Part shown: piece by piece, positions 21,461-33,058 of the stretch
Layout of the letters: every line of letters begins with the position of its first letter
How positions within the stretch are numbered: the first letter of the stretch is position 1
Assembly: GCA_020736575.1 (NCBI GenBank)
Contig: JAGPYM010000015.1
Location: forward strand, 248,001-312,000
Length of the DNA: 64,000 bases
Source: Thelonectria olida
Taxonomy: Eukaryota; Ascomycota; Sordariomycetes; Hypocreales; Nectriaceae
Direction of reading: 5' to 3'
The notes under the pieces: model-generated
What the model was told of the DNA's origin: nothing
The model's input: the letters and a program-made list of their open reading frames with translations, nothing else
Databases searched by the model: none
Translations under genes and position numbers: made by a program

Positions 21461-23401
21461 ATGCCTCAGAGAGTAGAACCTCGTTCCGTTGATGAGCTGC
21501 GCCGGCTCAAGGTCATTGTGATCGGGGCCGGCATTTCAGGCATCATTGCTGGCATCCGATTTCCCCAACGTATTCCGAATCTCGAACTTGTCATTTACGA
21601 TAAAAATCGAGACATTGGTGGAACTTGGTTCGAGAACAGATATCCGGGCATTGCGTGTGGTAATTACCCCATAGCTTCTCCATATCACATTTACTGCAAC
21701 TAAGTTGTCATATAGATATCCCAGCCCATTCATATCAGCTATCCTTTGAGCCAAACCCCCGATGGCCCGAATTCTATGCTTCTGGAAGAGACATTCACGA
21801 GTACTGGAAAGGAGTTGCCTCCAAATACGACGTGTGCAGATACGTACGCCTCAGTCACAAAGTAATCGAATGCAAATTCGACGAATCGCAGTCGAAGTGG
21901 CGTGTCAAGATCTGCAAGACGACCACTGGTGAGATCTTCGAAGATAGCGCGGACATACTATACAACTGTATTGGCGCTTTGAATGATTGGAAATGGCCTG
22001 ATATTAAGGGCCTTCATGATTTCGGAGGAGACCTCTTACACAGCGCGAACTGGGACGAAAGCTGGGATCCAACTGTAAAGTACTTCCTAGCCTCTTTTGT
22101 GTTCTTAACTAATCATGCTCTTCGTAGAATAAAACGGTTGCCGTGATTGGTTCTGGGTCTAGTGCTATTCAGGTTGTTCCTTCACTACAACCGAAAGTCA
22201 GAAGACTCGATAACTACGTCCGTGGACGCACTTGGATTTGCCCACCCTTTGCCCCAAGTGAAGTAGAGAAGCACACAAGCGAAGAAGCAAACTGTACGGG
22301 GCGCAATGGCACAATTCGATCAATGCTGACTATTCCCAGTCAAATTCGGTGAGGATGAGATTCAACAATTCGTGAACGACCCAAAGTTCTATCATGAATA
22401 CCGAAAGAGTGCGTGTGCTCCAGCGGCGATTGTTTGTACGCACCCAGACTGATGAGAGAACCAGAGATCGAACAGGAGCTGCAATCGGGCCACCCCATTA
22501 CCCTGCGAGGTCCTGTGTCTGAACAAGCAGCCAGAGACTTTCGCGCCTCAATGGCTGTCAAGTTGGCCGCGAAGCCGGAGATTCTTGGTAAACTCGTGCC
22601 AGATTTCCCGCCGGGTTGCAGACGCCTCACACCAGGTCCAGGCTATCTGACGGCCTTGGCCAAAGAAAATGTCGATTTCATCAACACTGGCATTTCATGC
22701 ATCACGAAGCAAGGCGTTGTGACTCAGGATGGGATATCTCGTCCTGTAGATGCCATCATTTGCGCCACAGGATTTGACACAACGTGGACTGGACGGTTCC
22801 CTATCATCGGACGTGGAAACCGCATGCTCGTGGAGAAATGGGCAGAATACCCAAAGAGCTACCTTGGAATTGCAACGGATGAGTTTCCCAACATGTTCAT
22901 GTCCCTTGGTCCATCTTCAGCAGTGGGCGCTGGCAGCCTGAGCATCGTCCTAGAACGGATCGGCGATTACGTCTGCTCTGCGATTCAGAAGATGCAACGA
23001 GAGGCAATCAAGACGATCGAGGTAAAATCGAGCGCCGTAGACACGTTCTATGAGTATGCTCAAGCATACTTTCCTAACACCGTTTTTTCTATGGAGTGCA
23101 GTTCCTGGTACAAGGGCGGGACGAAGGACGGCAAAGTCTCCGCGCTTTGGCCGGGTAAGATGGTCAGCTTCTGAGGGAAAGACATCGATGCTAACAGATT
23201 ATAGGCTCCTCTTTGCATTGTTACAAGGTCATGAGCAACCCAAGGTGGGAAGACTACGATTACACGATGGAGAATGGCAATAATGGTGCTTGGCTGGGAG
23301 ACGGCTGGACTATTGCCGACAGAGATGAGAATGCTGACCGAGCCTATTATCTGGAGCCGGAAAACATTGACTTCCCTATCCCAGTTGGACTTTTGAATTG
23401 A
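21461..23401 (+). CDS. class I flavoprotein (Baeyer-Villiger) monooxygenase
   Basis: FAD/NADPH monooxygenase of 563 residues from six exons: 21461-21659, 21716-22074, 22128-22293, 22340-22412, 22457-23154 and 23205-23401. The FAD Rossmann motif is GAGISG near residue 23, followed by GGTWFENRYPGIACD. The Baeyer-Villiger fingerprint F-x-G-x3-H-x3-W reads FGGDLLHSANWD. The second, NADPH-binding Rossmann motif is VIGSGSSA, and a C-terminal ATGFD-type motif reads CATGFDTTW. The fourth intron (22413-22456, 44 nt) has a weak branch region and is the least certain junction, but it is the one that keeps the frame. Predicted reaction: ketone to ester or lactone, or related S/N oxidation. The neighbouring SDR and alpha/beta hydrolase would act before and after it. 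Complete and probably functional. Confidence 0.9.
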
Positions 23402-23627
23402 CGACTCCAGTTGGGACTGCTATACATAGCATGTTGGCTTGGTGCACCAGATGGCTTTTTCCCACATATGCACAATCGTACATAAGCTGCATGTTCCTCA
23501 TTTTTTCGGATTTTGATCTTTGAGTGGTATCGGTTGCTTCAATATTCGTGATCAATTCATTCTGTGAAATATGAACTCAACTGCTACCAATAGCCCCGCG
23601 AATTTAAAATCGTACTACTCTACCTAC

Positions 23628-24731
23628 TCACAATTGTTCTCGTCTCAAAGCTTCAAGTGCCTTGCGCATGGCTGTTGTCGTCTCCTCCGGGCTTTCCAGG
23701 GGCCAAAAGTGCCCACCAGGAATGAACTTGACATCCAAGACTTTGGCGTGGGGGATGAGCCCTCGGATTTCTTCCAACTGGAACCATTCACGGGGCTGGG
23801 TTGGACTATCGTGGCCCTGCAGGATGACAATCGGGCATCGCCAGAGATGCATGAGCCTTCCCCGACGGTCCAACCATTCTTGACGAAACGTGCTTGCGCC
23901 ATAGTATCGGGGGACGGCCTTCTTGATCCCCTCGTACGCAAGTTCTTGGGCTAGACGCTCCAGGGTTGCACGCTCGTCTGGCATCTGCCGCGCCGTAAGC
24001 CACATGTAAGCTGTGACAGCCAGACGCTGTGGGTCGTCCATAACGCCATTGTACGGTGCGTCACGGAATAAATCGTTCTGCGACGACAAAGCTGGGTTAT
24101 AGTGAACGAGGTGTTGCTCGCCGCGGATGTAGCCAAGCACGCGGTCGGGAAACAGAGCCGCCAAGTAGTCGCCCTGCACAGTTCCACGGTCGTGGGTGAC
24201 GAGACTGTAGTTCTGTTAGCAGATTCGAGCTTAGAGTGTTTTCTCGGGAACTGCCTACTAGAAGCTCTCGATTTTAGCTTTGAGTAACATGCCAGCAAGT
24301 TGCTCAGCAGCCCCCTTGTGGCTATAGTCGCCCGGCTCCTTGCTTGACTGTCCGTATCCCTTCAGGTCCGGTGCGACGCACAGGGAGCCATCCTGGGCGA
24401 GAGCTGCCATGTGTTGATGCCATTGGAACCAAGAATCGGGCATTCCATGAAGCAATACTACAGGCGCTTTGTTGGCTTGTCGCTGCTCCTCGCCACAGGT
24501 GACATAGTGGAAGGACACTGTTTCATAGTCTCCAGGTGCTTCGACAAAGTGATGGGTGAATGGGACACCGCAAAGATGCTCTACAGAACCATCAGTGTCT
24601 CCATCGCGTGGCTTCAAGGGCCCAAGGTCCTGAAGTCGTTTTGCGATCTGTTCGGGCGACGGGGCCAACTCGAGAATCGGCCGCATCCGAGATGGGAGCT
24701 CGGTGTATGGTAAGGAGGGTTTCTCCGACAT
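23628..24731 (-). CDS. alpha/beta hydrolase, epoxide-hydrolase/dehalogenase type
   Basis: 349 residues from exons 24259-24731 and 23628-24204; the 54-nt intron (GTAGGC...CTACAG) restores ESFYLVTHDRG. The oxyanion motif is HGMPDSW (95-101). The nucleophile is Asp, D163 in THDRG, as in epoxide hydrolases and haloacid/haloalkane dehalogenases and unlike Ser esterases. The lid contains RYYGAS, which could supply the Tyr pair of epoxide hydrolases. The catalytic His is in PGGHFWPLE near the C-terminus. The gene is convergent with the monooxygenase, and a minus-strand TATAAATA (24814-24821) lies about 85 nt upstream of the start. A role in processing the monooxygenase product is inferred from position. 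Confidence 0.88.
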
Positions 24732-24813
24732 GATGCGTGAATAGCAGTGAATAAGAGGTAAAGTGGTGCGTTTTGTCTGATGCAATTGATTTTGACCCGT
24801 CTGCTGCCAGGCA

Positions 24814-24821
24814 TATTTATA
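24814..24821 (-). promoter_or_regulatory. TATA box of the hydrolase gene
   Basis: TATAAATA on the minus strand, about 85 nt upstream of the ATG at 24731, a usual distance for fungal genes. Confidence 0.5.
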
Positions 24822-25411
24822 TCCGAGTCTTACGCTCTTAGTCAAGCTCGGTGTATCCCACTCCACACGGGGGCAGCATCTAATAAGCTGGTGCAGGCTG
24901 CTCACTCAGTCCAAGACCTCTCGGAGTCTTCCCCCATACTGCATTTCAGTGACCATGACTAGTCCAGCAGCTGTCCATTCCTACGGAGAAGCACTCTGCG
25001 CACGGAAGTCCGTATACGTTTCTTTGTAAGCGCAAAAACTCGAAGTTCGGTCTTAATTATGACCGAGAAATAGTTCGGGCTTGACTAAGCCGCGTCGGCG
25101 ATTTCAGTGGTTCAGGGTGTCGCAATGACGATTCGTAAGCAGACTGACTGTACCGTGAATCGATGACATGGAGCATTAAAACTTTCATGTTCCTAGCTCC
25201 ATCTTCCGTTAGATGCCGCCTTGTGTCGCATGACGAATGGTGGTGGCTTTGGCTCTGCTCCGTGATAGCCCACCCCTCGCTTTATTAGGCATCATTGCAT
25301 TTGTTTTCCAAAAGTCTAGCCTGAATCACATCTTCTTGGCAGGCTTCCGACTGATCAAACTAACAGACGGTAGCAAATAACACAACAACAGTGATTGATG
25401 CTTAAAATACT
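24822..25411. other. intergenic region
   Basis: 5' flank of the hydrolase and of the decayed gene that follows. No ORF, repeat or RNA gene was recognised. Confidence 0.5.
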
Positions 25412-26391
25412 GTGGCTCATAAACCTTACTACGTCCTGGAGTCTCCCTGTTACTTTCATCCCATAAGCGTAGAATCAACCATCATGCTAACCGAGTTTTC
25501 TACTTCTTTTATGCGCCTACATGGGATTACCCGCCTGGAGGGTCTATCAAGCTGGGGAATGTTATTACTTCCCCTCTGCGACCGGAGTCGCCTGGTTACA
25601 CTGCTCCAGTTCCAGACACCTCTGAGGTCTTTACGACAGACAAGAGACAAGTCGAGTGATCCAAAGAGAAGCTTGTGGTCGCAAGTTGCCAAGTATCCTT
25701 GGATTTTGGGTTGACATCGGTGCCGAGGCGAGCACTAAGTAAGACTGCTGCGCTTTGGGAGTGCTGTCCCGGATCTCAGGTTCTATTCTTAGGCTCTGAA
25801 GTAATCGCTATCTATCCCCTTACATCTACTGGATTCCCGGCTAGGACTCTTCGTTAACACCTTGTTTTTCGTGCTATACCTAACGACTGCCGTGACTAGT
25901 GATGAGGAAGTCTACTCCTTCGAGCGGATCGAGCCCACACAATTCGTCCCAACTCTTGAATATCTTCATAGGTGTATCGAAGCTGAGAACGTTCGTCCAT
26001 ACCTATACAACTCGAGATGTCGAAAGCCTATCTATGTGATCACTGGCCTCAAAGTGGTGACTAGCGCCAAAGCTACAACGCTGAAGTCCCGGACAGTTGC
26101 CGGAAACCTCTCAGCAGAAGTCGATGGCACGGTCTGGAGCGGTGGCACTGTTCCGATTGGAGGTGGCCCTGGAGTACAGGGCAGAGTCGTGAACAAGGGA
26201 ACACCGCCTGGGAGGGGAGTAGTGGCTTCGTCTTCGCCTTTCGACTGAAGAAGGTTTTGTGAGCAAGCAAACCGGACAGGTGACAAACGAGGAGGACCAC
26301 AGGAAGGGGGCTATGCTAGGGAGTGATGCCGAGAGAGTGAGTCTTCCAGTGCTTTCTTTCTCGATCGAGGATCCGGATGCTGAGGAATAAG
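25412..26391 (+). pseudogene. decayed member of a fungal family of unknown function
   Basis: Pieces of one protein family lie in all three + frames. They are KPYYVLESPCYFHP (from 25412, where the start codon reads GTG), PPGGSIKLGNVITSP near 25530, VDIGAEAST near 25715-25738, then after an intron (about 25739-25899) VYSFERIEPTQFVPT and RKPIYVITGLKV. WEGSSGFVFAF (about 26205) and NEEDHRKGAMLG (about 26295) follow. These blocks, in this order, are a pattern I know from many fungal hypothetical proteins of about 300-400 residues. Here a TGA stands at 25657-25659 where the family has Trp, and frame changes occur near 25670, 26190 and 26255. TGG to TGA is the kind of change repeat-induced point mutation makes, though a single case proves little. 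The family's function is unknown to me. Confidence 0.65.
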
Positions 26392-26906
26392 GGTTTACCA
26401 AGGATGAATTACACTTAACACGCAGCTCAAGTCCTTGGTTTGATCACTAACCGACCAGTTTAGGGCATATGGCAATCTTGCTATATTCTACATTATTACT
26501 ATTATACAAATGCTGTAGAACATTACAGCTTGCAACAGGTACGAATACCACATAGCATTTCGGGGCATAGAATCTAACTGCACACATGTAGCTAGGGTGT
26601 AAGTGATATCGAGGCAGGTACCTTGGACGGATGACCTAGATTTCGCAGCTCGTAGACAACTCCGGCGGACACATGAAAGCTTCAAAGATAGCAATGGATA
26701 CTCTGAGCATGAATCGGGGAGTGCTAACTACGTTTTAATACGGTTTTCGAGCTAAGAGAAGGCTTGTTTGGCATGGCACTTTCAGATAGAATGCATCTAT
26801 ATATCTATACTAATTAGAAGGGACTAGAGGCGAGGAAAACAATAGCAGAGGAAAAAATAAAGTAGTAAACTCATGCTAAAACGCTAGACGAATATGCGCA
26901 AACTCT
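26392..26906. other. intergenic region
   Basis: AT-rich 3' flank of the HET gene and of the decayed gene (convergent). Nothing recognisable. Confidence 0.5.
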
Positions 26907-29001
26907 TTAGACTATCGTAAGGGTCGAGGTGAGCCCCCTTTCCCAGAACGAAGAGTCGATTCCCCAGGCTATTCCAACTCTTCGAAAGCGAGTTGGAATC
27001 GTGGTTGATAGCATGTGCGTATCGTCACAGTCTTCACCCTGCAGTGCGATAGCAAACGTCCTCATTTTCCCATCCGCGGATTTCTCGCTGTTCATACAGC
27101 ACAGCAGCCAGAAGAGTCTCATTGACCCGACAGGTGCGCAGTGGTAGCAGAGCGGGACGTCGTAGCGGATCTCGCCCACCTCTTCAAGTGTTCCCGTCGC
27201 AGATGGTCCGTATAGAGTCAGGCGGTCTTGAGGGCCAGGCGTGAAGGTCACTGCCAGGTGATCTTTGGGTGTGGCGTAGGTCTCTTGCTTCGAGAAGGCC
27301 ATTGCGACTCTGCCTTGAATTCTGAGGGCGCCGGATTTGACCATGCCATACGGGTCTAAGGAGGTTTGTAGCGAGACGTCAATGAGTTTTGGTGCGTACG
27401 CAGGGTCTGGATTGGTATTGAAGCTGTGCCAATAGCCGTTGATCCAGGACAGGTATTGAACTGGGCCTTTCACGGAAGCCCACGACCAGCTCGGTGCGAG
27501 ATAGTTTGAAGGCCGGCTGTGCGTTGTAAACGGACGACTGACATGCCATTTGCTTGCCCATAGCAGACAGTGCGCGAAGTAGGATCTCCACAACCCAGCG
27601 TAGTATTCATCGGACGTGCTCTCGGCTATGGACCGGGCGATACCAGAGAAGGCCGGCAAAATGTCTGTTTGCTTGGTTAGGGAGCGGCTGGTGTACCGAT
27701 CCACGAGCTCGAACCACGATAGTCTCTGTTTCGTGACCTCGTCTATCGGTTTTGAATCGTTAATGGGCAACCCAATTTGTGTAGGACGGCTAGATGATCC
27801 ACCATCGAACAGCCGCCCTACATCGAAAGAGCCGAAATCGCCCCAAGGGAACTCGATGGTAGCCCGCAACTCGCAGCATTCCCAGCGGATTGTGTCTTTG
27901 GAGTAATGGACGACTCGAGGCGAGAGCTCCCTTTCTTGGAGAGTCCATCCTCGCTTCGTCAGTGGGTCGGAGCCCAGGATTTGTCCGATTGGATAGGTGT
28001 CCCTACTCCAAAGCCGAAATACTGTGATTGAGTCCTCTCTCGACGAGGATGCGCTGTTGCTCTGACACTCAATGTCGACGGGCCCGCACGATCGCACGTT
28101 GTCTGCCACGCGACACCCTCCCCTTCCATCAGCAGATCCGGATGCTGATATTGTGAGATATGCATTCGAGTAGACCGACGCCATCTGAGCGGCTTCCTTC
28201 TCCCAATCCTGACGCGAATTCTGGATAATACAGAGCGAATCGATCCAGACGTACCGAACCTTAAGACGTCGAGCGATTTCGATGAAGTCTTGGAAAGTCG
28301 GCGGCAGATCACCCATTGAAATGGACGATTCGTGAGCTTCCAGCGTCTGTGAGGTTGTTTTGCCGGAAGCGGGCATCGCCAACCCCCAGCAATGGCTCAG
28401 TGCAAGATACAGGTTTCCCGCGTGCCCTATCTTTGCACTTGATACCAGCGAAAGCTTTGGTTCAGCGGCTGTACCTACATCAATAAGACGAGTTGGCAGG
28501 AAACCCGTTCCACGAGAGCAGGACTGATGGTCTGCGAGACAGAGTTTTGACCAGCGCTGTATTAGCTGAGATTCATATGATAGGTATGCAGAGGCGTCTT
28601 CTCCTGTCGCAGAGTCTGGTGGTCTTTCACTTCCTGTGAATTGATTCAGCCTCGTCAATGCTCTGGAGAGCGATGGTCATACTCCACTCAGAAGGGATAG
28701 CATATGTCCGAAAATGGCCGGCTTCTTTCCAGCCGACCCTGACCACTTGCCAGCCAAACTTGGTGCTGCTCAAGTGGACACGTTCCTCCATGCTCCATGT
28801 TCGCCCCAAGGCGTACTTTCCCGCGTGCTCCGAGGCGCTGCTCTCGATAGCATGGAGGAAGAGACAGCATCCTTGGCAGCCTGTTGTGGCGGACGCTTGC
28901 AGGGCGGGCAAGTTGGGCTGATGGTCGTAATCGCACTGGTCATTGCGACGGAAGCTGAATAGTTTCGCGGGGATGTTGCTGCAATACTGGCAAAGACCCA
29001 T
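26907..29001 (-). CDS. HET-domain protein (heterokaryon incompatibility type)
   Basis: 681 residues from exons 28683-29001 and 26907-28633. The reading frames overlap at 28627-28658, but a 49-nt intron (28634-28682, GTATGA...TTCACAG) joins them cleanly, so this is an intact gene. The N-terminus carries a Cys-rich leader (LCQYCSNIPA...CQGCCLFLHAI) common to long HET proteins. The HET core is complete: LYLALSHCWG, then FIEIARRLKVRYVWIDSLCIIQ, then W-x2-EAAQMASVYSNAYLTISA and later RGWTLQERELSPR. The C-terminal half, about 300 residues, has the usual YLAPSWSWASVKGPV motif. HET proteins trigger cell death on non-self fusion and probably act in the cytoplasm through a TIR-like HET fold. Specificity cannot be read from sequence. 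The decayed gene downstream and the zinc-finger gene upstream make this an allorecognition-type neighbourhood. Confidence 0.9.
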
Positions 29002-29574
29002 GGCAGGCACTCTTAGGCAGTTGAGCTCATTGATTCTGACAATGATGAAGCAATCTCGTGAGAGCTGGATGAGGGGTTTTCAGCTGAAGCATTGTCGAAT
29101 GCTGGGCAGCGAAAGTGTGGCTGTAGATGTTAGCTAAGCCGAATTCCACCTCAGCTGAGACATTTGGTGCCGCATTAGCCGCTGGCGTCACCTGGGTATC
29201 TTGGTGTCCTCTTTTGATCATCTGGATGCCTAAGCGCGCACTGAAGGCTTACTCACATTCTCACCCAGCACCAACTTCAACATGCCCATATTGTATCCCA
29301 AATCTAACTGCACGCAAACTATGAAAGTGGCCTCTCTATACTGCCTGTGCTGCCATCTGCTTCGAGCATCTTTTGATCAAAGGCGGCGTGCCCTGGAACC
29401 CGGACTATATCAGAGCTCAGTACAAGAGAGTTGACTTGGTACAAGTTCACCAGTCGAGTTCTGGATGAGCTAAATAGAAGGAAGGTGACTATTGTTTGAT
29501 GGAAGTGTGAATAGAAAAAGTCATGGCCACGCATTTGAGGATCACCAACGCCAATCATGCGTATATCTAGAGCT
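29002..29574. other. intergenic region upstream of HET and zinc-finger genes
   Basis: I looked here on the + strand for the missing N-terminal exons of the zinc-finger gene and found none. It holds short ORFs without family features. Confidence 0.4.
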
Positions 29575-31289
29575 CTCTCGTTATCAGTGCACTCCATGAC
29601 ACTACACTCACACGCAAGATATCGAACACTATCCGTCGAGTGAGTAGGGATGTGCAAAACCTCAAGGCGAATGATTTTCCCTTGGAGGATGATGACGGCA
29701 ACGATGTAGCGCCGCTGCTACTCGGTCATTTTACGCACTACCTTACCGACCGGTTTCCCACTCTGGCCAAAAATATTCGAGATCACATTGCTCTGACAAT
29801 GGTACTCAGGCGGAAGCGAGTCCTCTATAGAAGGTCACGCCAGCCGATCAATCTCATCCAGCGCGAGGACGTAGCACCACAGACATCTGGTACATTGCCA
29901 GTAGCCAGCCGGCTGCGACAACTCTGGTCGCGGAACAGTTCCAAAAACTGCCTTCGCCTGGATCGACTGTTTCGCTTTCTAAGACCGTTGCCTTGGCAAA
30001 TCGCGAACCACTTGCTTTCCCTCCCGCTCCTAAAACCTATGCCCGGCGAAAGCATGAACGGATGAAAGCGCAGCGGCAAACTGGCCAAAACATGGAGGCA
30101 CAAATGGATCCAGATGCGATTTCAGAGCTCGAGAAACAGGAAGTCACATGTCCTTATTGCTTTGAAGCTCTGTCGTCTCAGGCAGTATTCGATGAGACGA
30201 AATGGCAGTGAGTACCAGTCATATCCTCAGAAGGCACCATCCATCCAGCTGGCAGGTTTCAGGGTCTCAGTCAGAAATTACTGACGCAGCTACAGAGCTC
30301 ACGTCAAGAATGACCTCGATCCATATGTCTGCCTGTTCTCAGAGTGTGATCAGCCGGGCGAGCTCTACAGTCACGGTGAGGAGTGGTTAAAACACATGCA
30401 CATACACGTCTGGCGATGGCGCTGCACATCTCACAATACGACCCCTTTCTCTTCGCGTGAGGAGTACATCAACCACTTGCGAGAAGTGCACAAATCCAGG
30501 CTTGGTGACATGCACCTGCGGGTTTTGGCTGGCAGAACTGCTCAAACCGCTGGCAAACTTTTTGAAACCTGCCCGTTGTGTGGCCATGAGCCGACTGATG
30601 GCCGACTCATTGATCACGTCGTGGGGCATCTGAGATCCCTTGCATTGAAGTCTCTACCGAGCTGCGAGGAGGTGCCAGACGATTCGGAAGATGAATATGA
30701 TAGCTTTGGCACTTCGAGTCCGCAAAGTAGGAGCACGATCAAAGACATGGAACTATTTGGAGAAGGCTTAGAGGTCATTGGGGACGATCTCTCAGGGCTC
30801 TCACTCGAAAATCCTAAGGACCCTAGCTCGGAGAAGGGCCCAACTTTGCACTCCGACGCGAGGGACATCTTTTACGCCACAGAGATTGACAAACCTAAAG
30901 ATGAGCCTCTCGTTCTCCAAGATGATTATTCAAATGCAATGGACGCCCGGATAAACAACCCAGCAGAGTCAGATGCAATGGACACTCAAACAAGCAGCCC
31001 GGCAAAGCCAGATGATATGCTTGCCAAGTCAAATGCTTTACCAATTGGACAAGAAACATCTGGCTCGCAAACGGCAAGCCCCCATGTCGATTTGAATGCA
31101 GATGAAGAGGAGAGAGATCTATTGAAGCGCAGGCATAGGAAGGGGGAAGCGCTCTTTAGTGCATGGGTGTGCTGCCAATGCAGTCATGACTGGTACTTGC
31201 CGACCAGTCCAGCGTGTTTAAATTTTGATTGTGGTCACGTTGTGTGTAGTTACTGCCAAGTATTACCCGTCAAGCTGGCGCGTAGATGA
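29575..31289 (+). pseudogene. 5'-truncated C2H2/acuF-like zinc-finger protein
   Basis: C-terminal two-thirds of a family common in ascomycetes (C2H2-type proteins often labelled acuF-like). The first family residues are ISNTIRRVSRDVQNLKANDF (about 29605-29660), followed by LTMVLRRKRVLYRRSR. A TAG stop stands in frame at about 29565 and there is no in-frame ATG, so the usual N-terminal part of more than 100 residues is missing. A frame change is needed near 29880-29910 to reach KTVALANREPLAFPP; only a 38-nt intron could do this, shorter than the others here. Thereafter the frame is clean. CPYCFEALSSQAVFDETKWQ ends at 30207, an 88-nt intron follows, and HVKNDLDPYVCLF...C gives a zinc knuckle. 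Then come CPLCGHEP-x-H-x3-H and a C-terminal CCQCSHDW...C...CGHVVCSYC finger. Either a remnant or a gene with an unusual start. Confidence 0.6.
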
Positions 31290-32358
31290 TAGTATAATTG
31301 ATGAACAATGTGGATCGGAACTCACCGAGTAGAAAGACGTTAGAAATACAAAACACTACCAGCTTGACCCAACGGCTCGCGTCACGCGCCAATCCAGGGG
31401 GCTCATTTCTGTTATCCAATGTATTATCCAACTTTATTGCCATCCAATATTGGGTCGAGAACGTGGTGAGCCGAGCTGTGAGCTCCGGGCTTGAGGATTA
31501 GTCGCATCGTCACCAGAACAACGTACAAGACCAGACCTTAGATAGGCTGTGTGATCCATGCATGCCATCGACGAGCGAATGAGTTTGTGCCCTTGCCCTT
31601 GGCCCAATAGTTGCAGCCACTTGACTAACCCCCGGAGCGGCCCGCTGCCTGTCAAGCCCGGAGCCTCCGCTGTGGGGGGGAGACCCATGGACTTCACAAG
31701 GGGTCTAGTGTGCTCGTTTTCAACGAGCTGAGCGTTGGAAAAGGAAAAGGAGCTTGTGGAATTGTGGATGCCCAATAGTCTTGAAGTTCCATCCCTTGCG
31801 TGAATAACCCTAGCTTCAGGTTTCACTTTGTGCGACTGGAATGTGCCTCTTGCCCGCTGCATATCTCACAAGTGTGCTCAGGTGCTGCTGAGCCGGTCTT
31901 GAGTGTCTTCTTACAGTTCAGATGCGCAGCAGTCTTTCAATGATTAGGAATTCGACGGACTTGAGTCGATGGGGATATACCTTGAGACTCCTTCGGGCGA
32001 TGAATCATCCTATGTTACCATGAGGAACGAATGGTGGAATCTCAGGGTCCGAATGTCGAGTAGTCCGTCCCTGTTAATGGTTCTGTCCGAGCATATTCAG
32101 ATCCATTGTTCCCCCATTTGACCTGGACGAACTGAGGCACACCTGCAGTTCCTTGCCGCAATAACAGCACCAGAACCACGAATAAGGCAATTCTCCCGTG
32201 TGTCAATGAAAATGTGCGCGCTAAGTATGCGTGTGATTCATGCAGGTACCCATCGATACATACTGAGCGAACATTAATTTCATGCAGCTCTTGTCCCATC
32301 ACAGTGTATACTCCAATAGTCTATTACGAGTGTGGAATCCTGGCGTATTGTGCCACAG
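31290..32358. other. long region without a supported gene
   Basis: Just over 1 kb. A minus-strand ORF (31434-31862) shows no family features. A GC-rich patch with runs of C and G (about 31625-31685) was noted. Nothing recognisable as a gene or element. Confidence 0.45.
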
Positions 32359-32596
32359 TCAATCTAGACTCCCGTGAAGCCTCGCAGCCTTCGACTTTTT
32401 CCAAAGCACCCCGCCAAAACGCCTAAATGTGGAATAGTCAAGGCAGAGATTCTGATTTGTCGTTTCATTGTCGCATAATGTGGCCAGCTGAGGGAGTCCA
32501 GCAAGTGCAATCAATAGTCGGAGTTCAGAAATCAGATCTTTGTTACTAGGCTCCTTGTGGTTCTCTGCGAAGTCGAGACCTCCTACGCGGCTAAAT

Positions 32597-32806
32597 GAGG
32601 GCTTTCTCGTGATGTGTAGGAGTTGAATGAGGCTGGCCGAGCGATTCCTCAACGAGTCGAGACATTGGATGAGGCTGGCTGAAGGCCTTTTCGTGGTGTC
32701 GATCAGTCGAAAGAGGTCAGCTGAGGGCCAATCTATGATGTCAAGAAGTCGAAAGAGGCTGGCTGAAGGGTTCCCTAGGGAGTCAAGACGTTGAAGGAAG
32801 CTGGGT
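32597..32806. repeat. five tandem 42-bp repeats
   Basis: Degenerate direct repeats, each 42 bp, at 32597-32638, 32639-32680, 32681-32722, 32723-32764 and 32765-32806. Units typically begin GAGGG or GAAGG and end GAGGCTGGCT. Divergence between units (roughly a third of positions) shows they are old and not a recent slippage product. Confidence 0.8.
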
Positions 32807-32941
32807 GGAGGAACTTCTTCTGGCGACCGAGGATTTGCTGCTGTCGGTAGTTGAGGGGCATGAGGTCTAGCACGATTGAAAAAAGGAGTAATGAGATACG
32901 TCAAGTTCCTATGATAGCATGCCTTGCTTTCCGAAGCCAGG

Positions 32942-32949
32942 TATAAAAG
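32942..32949 (+). promoter_or_regulatory. TATA box of the protease-like gene
   Basis: TATAAAAG about 117 nt before the ATG at 33059, followed by a CT-rich leader and CTTCAAAA before the start, a strong fungal promoter layout. Confidence 0.6.
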
Positions 32950-33058
32950 AGCCACTGGTTCCCCGAACAGACTAAGATCTTCAACAATCTCTCACAGCCA
33001 TCTTTCAACACTACTACTCTTTTCTCCAGTTCCCACAACCTCACCCAACTCTTCAAAA

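Larger units (their letters stand above)
32359..32955 (-). other. minus-strand ORF with 14-residue repeats, no ATG
   Basis: An open frame of about 198 codons on the minus strand has no ATG at all and opens at GTG inside the promoter of the next gene. Its middle holds five copies of a 14-residue unit of the form P-S-A-S-L-(F/I)-(R/Q)-L-L-D. I do not recognise a family. It may be the last exon of an unidentified gene, a decayed gene, or simply a frame kept open by a 42-nt repeat, since 42 is a multiple of three. Confidence 0.3.

Noticed and set aside
28627..28682. Apparent frameshift inside the HET gene
   Set aside because: A 49-nt intron with GTATGA donor and TTCACAG acceptor joins the frames exactly.
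31434..31862. 142-codon minus-strand ORF
   Set aside because: No recognisable family, no neighbouring exons, composition like its surroundings.
32359..32955. 198-codon minus-strand ORF as a real gene
   Set aside because: No ATG in the frame, its start overlaps the TATA box of the next gene, and it is kept open mainly by a 42-nt repeat. Listed only as an ORF of doubtful status.
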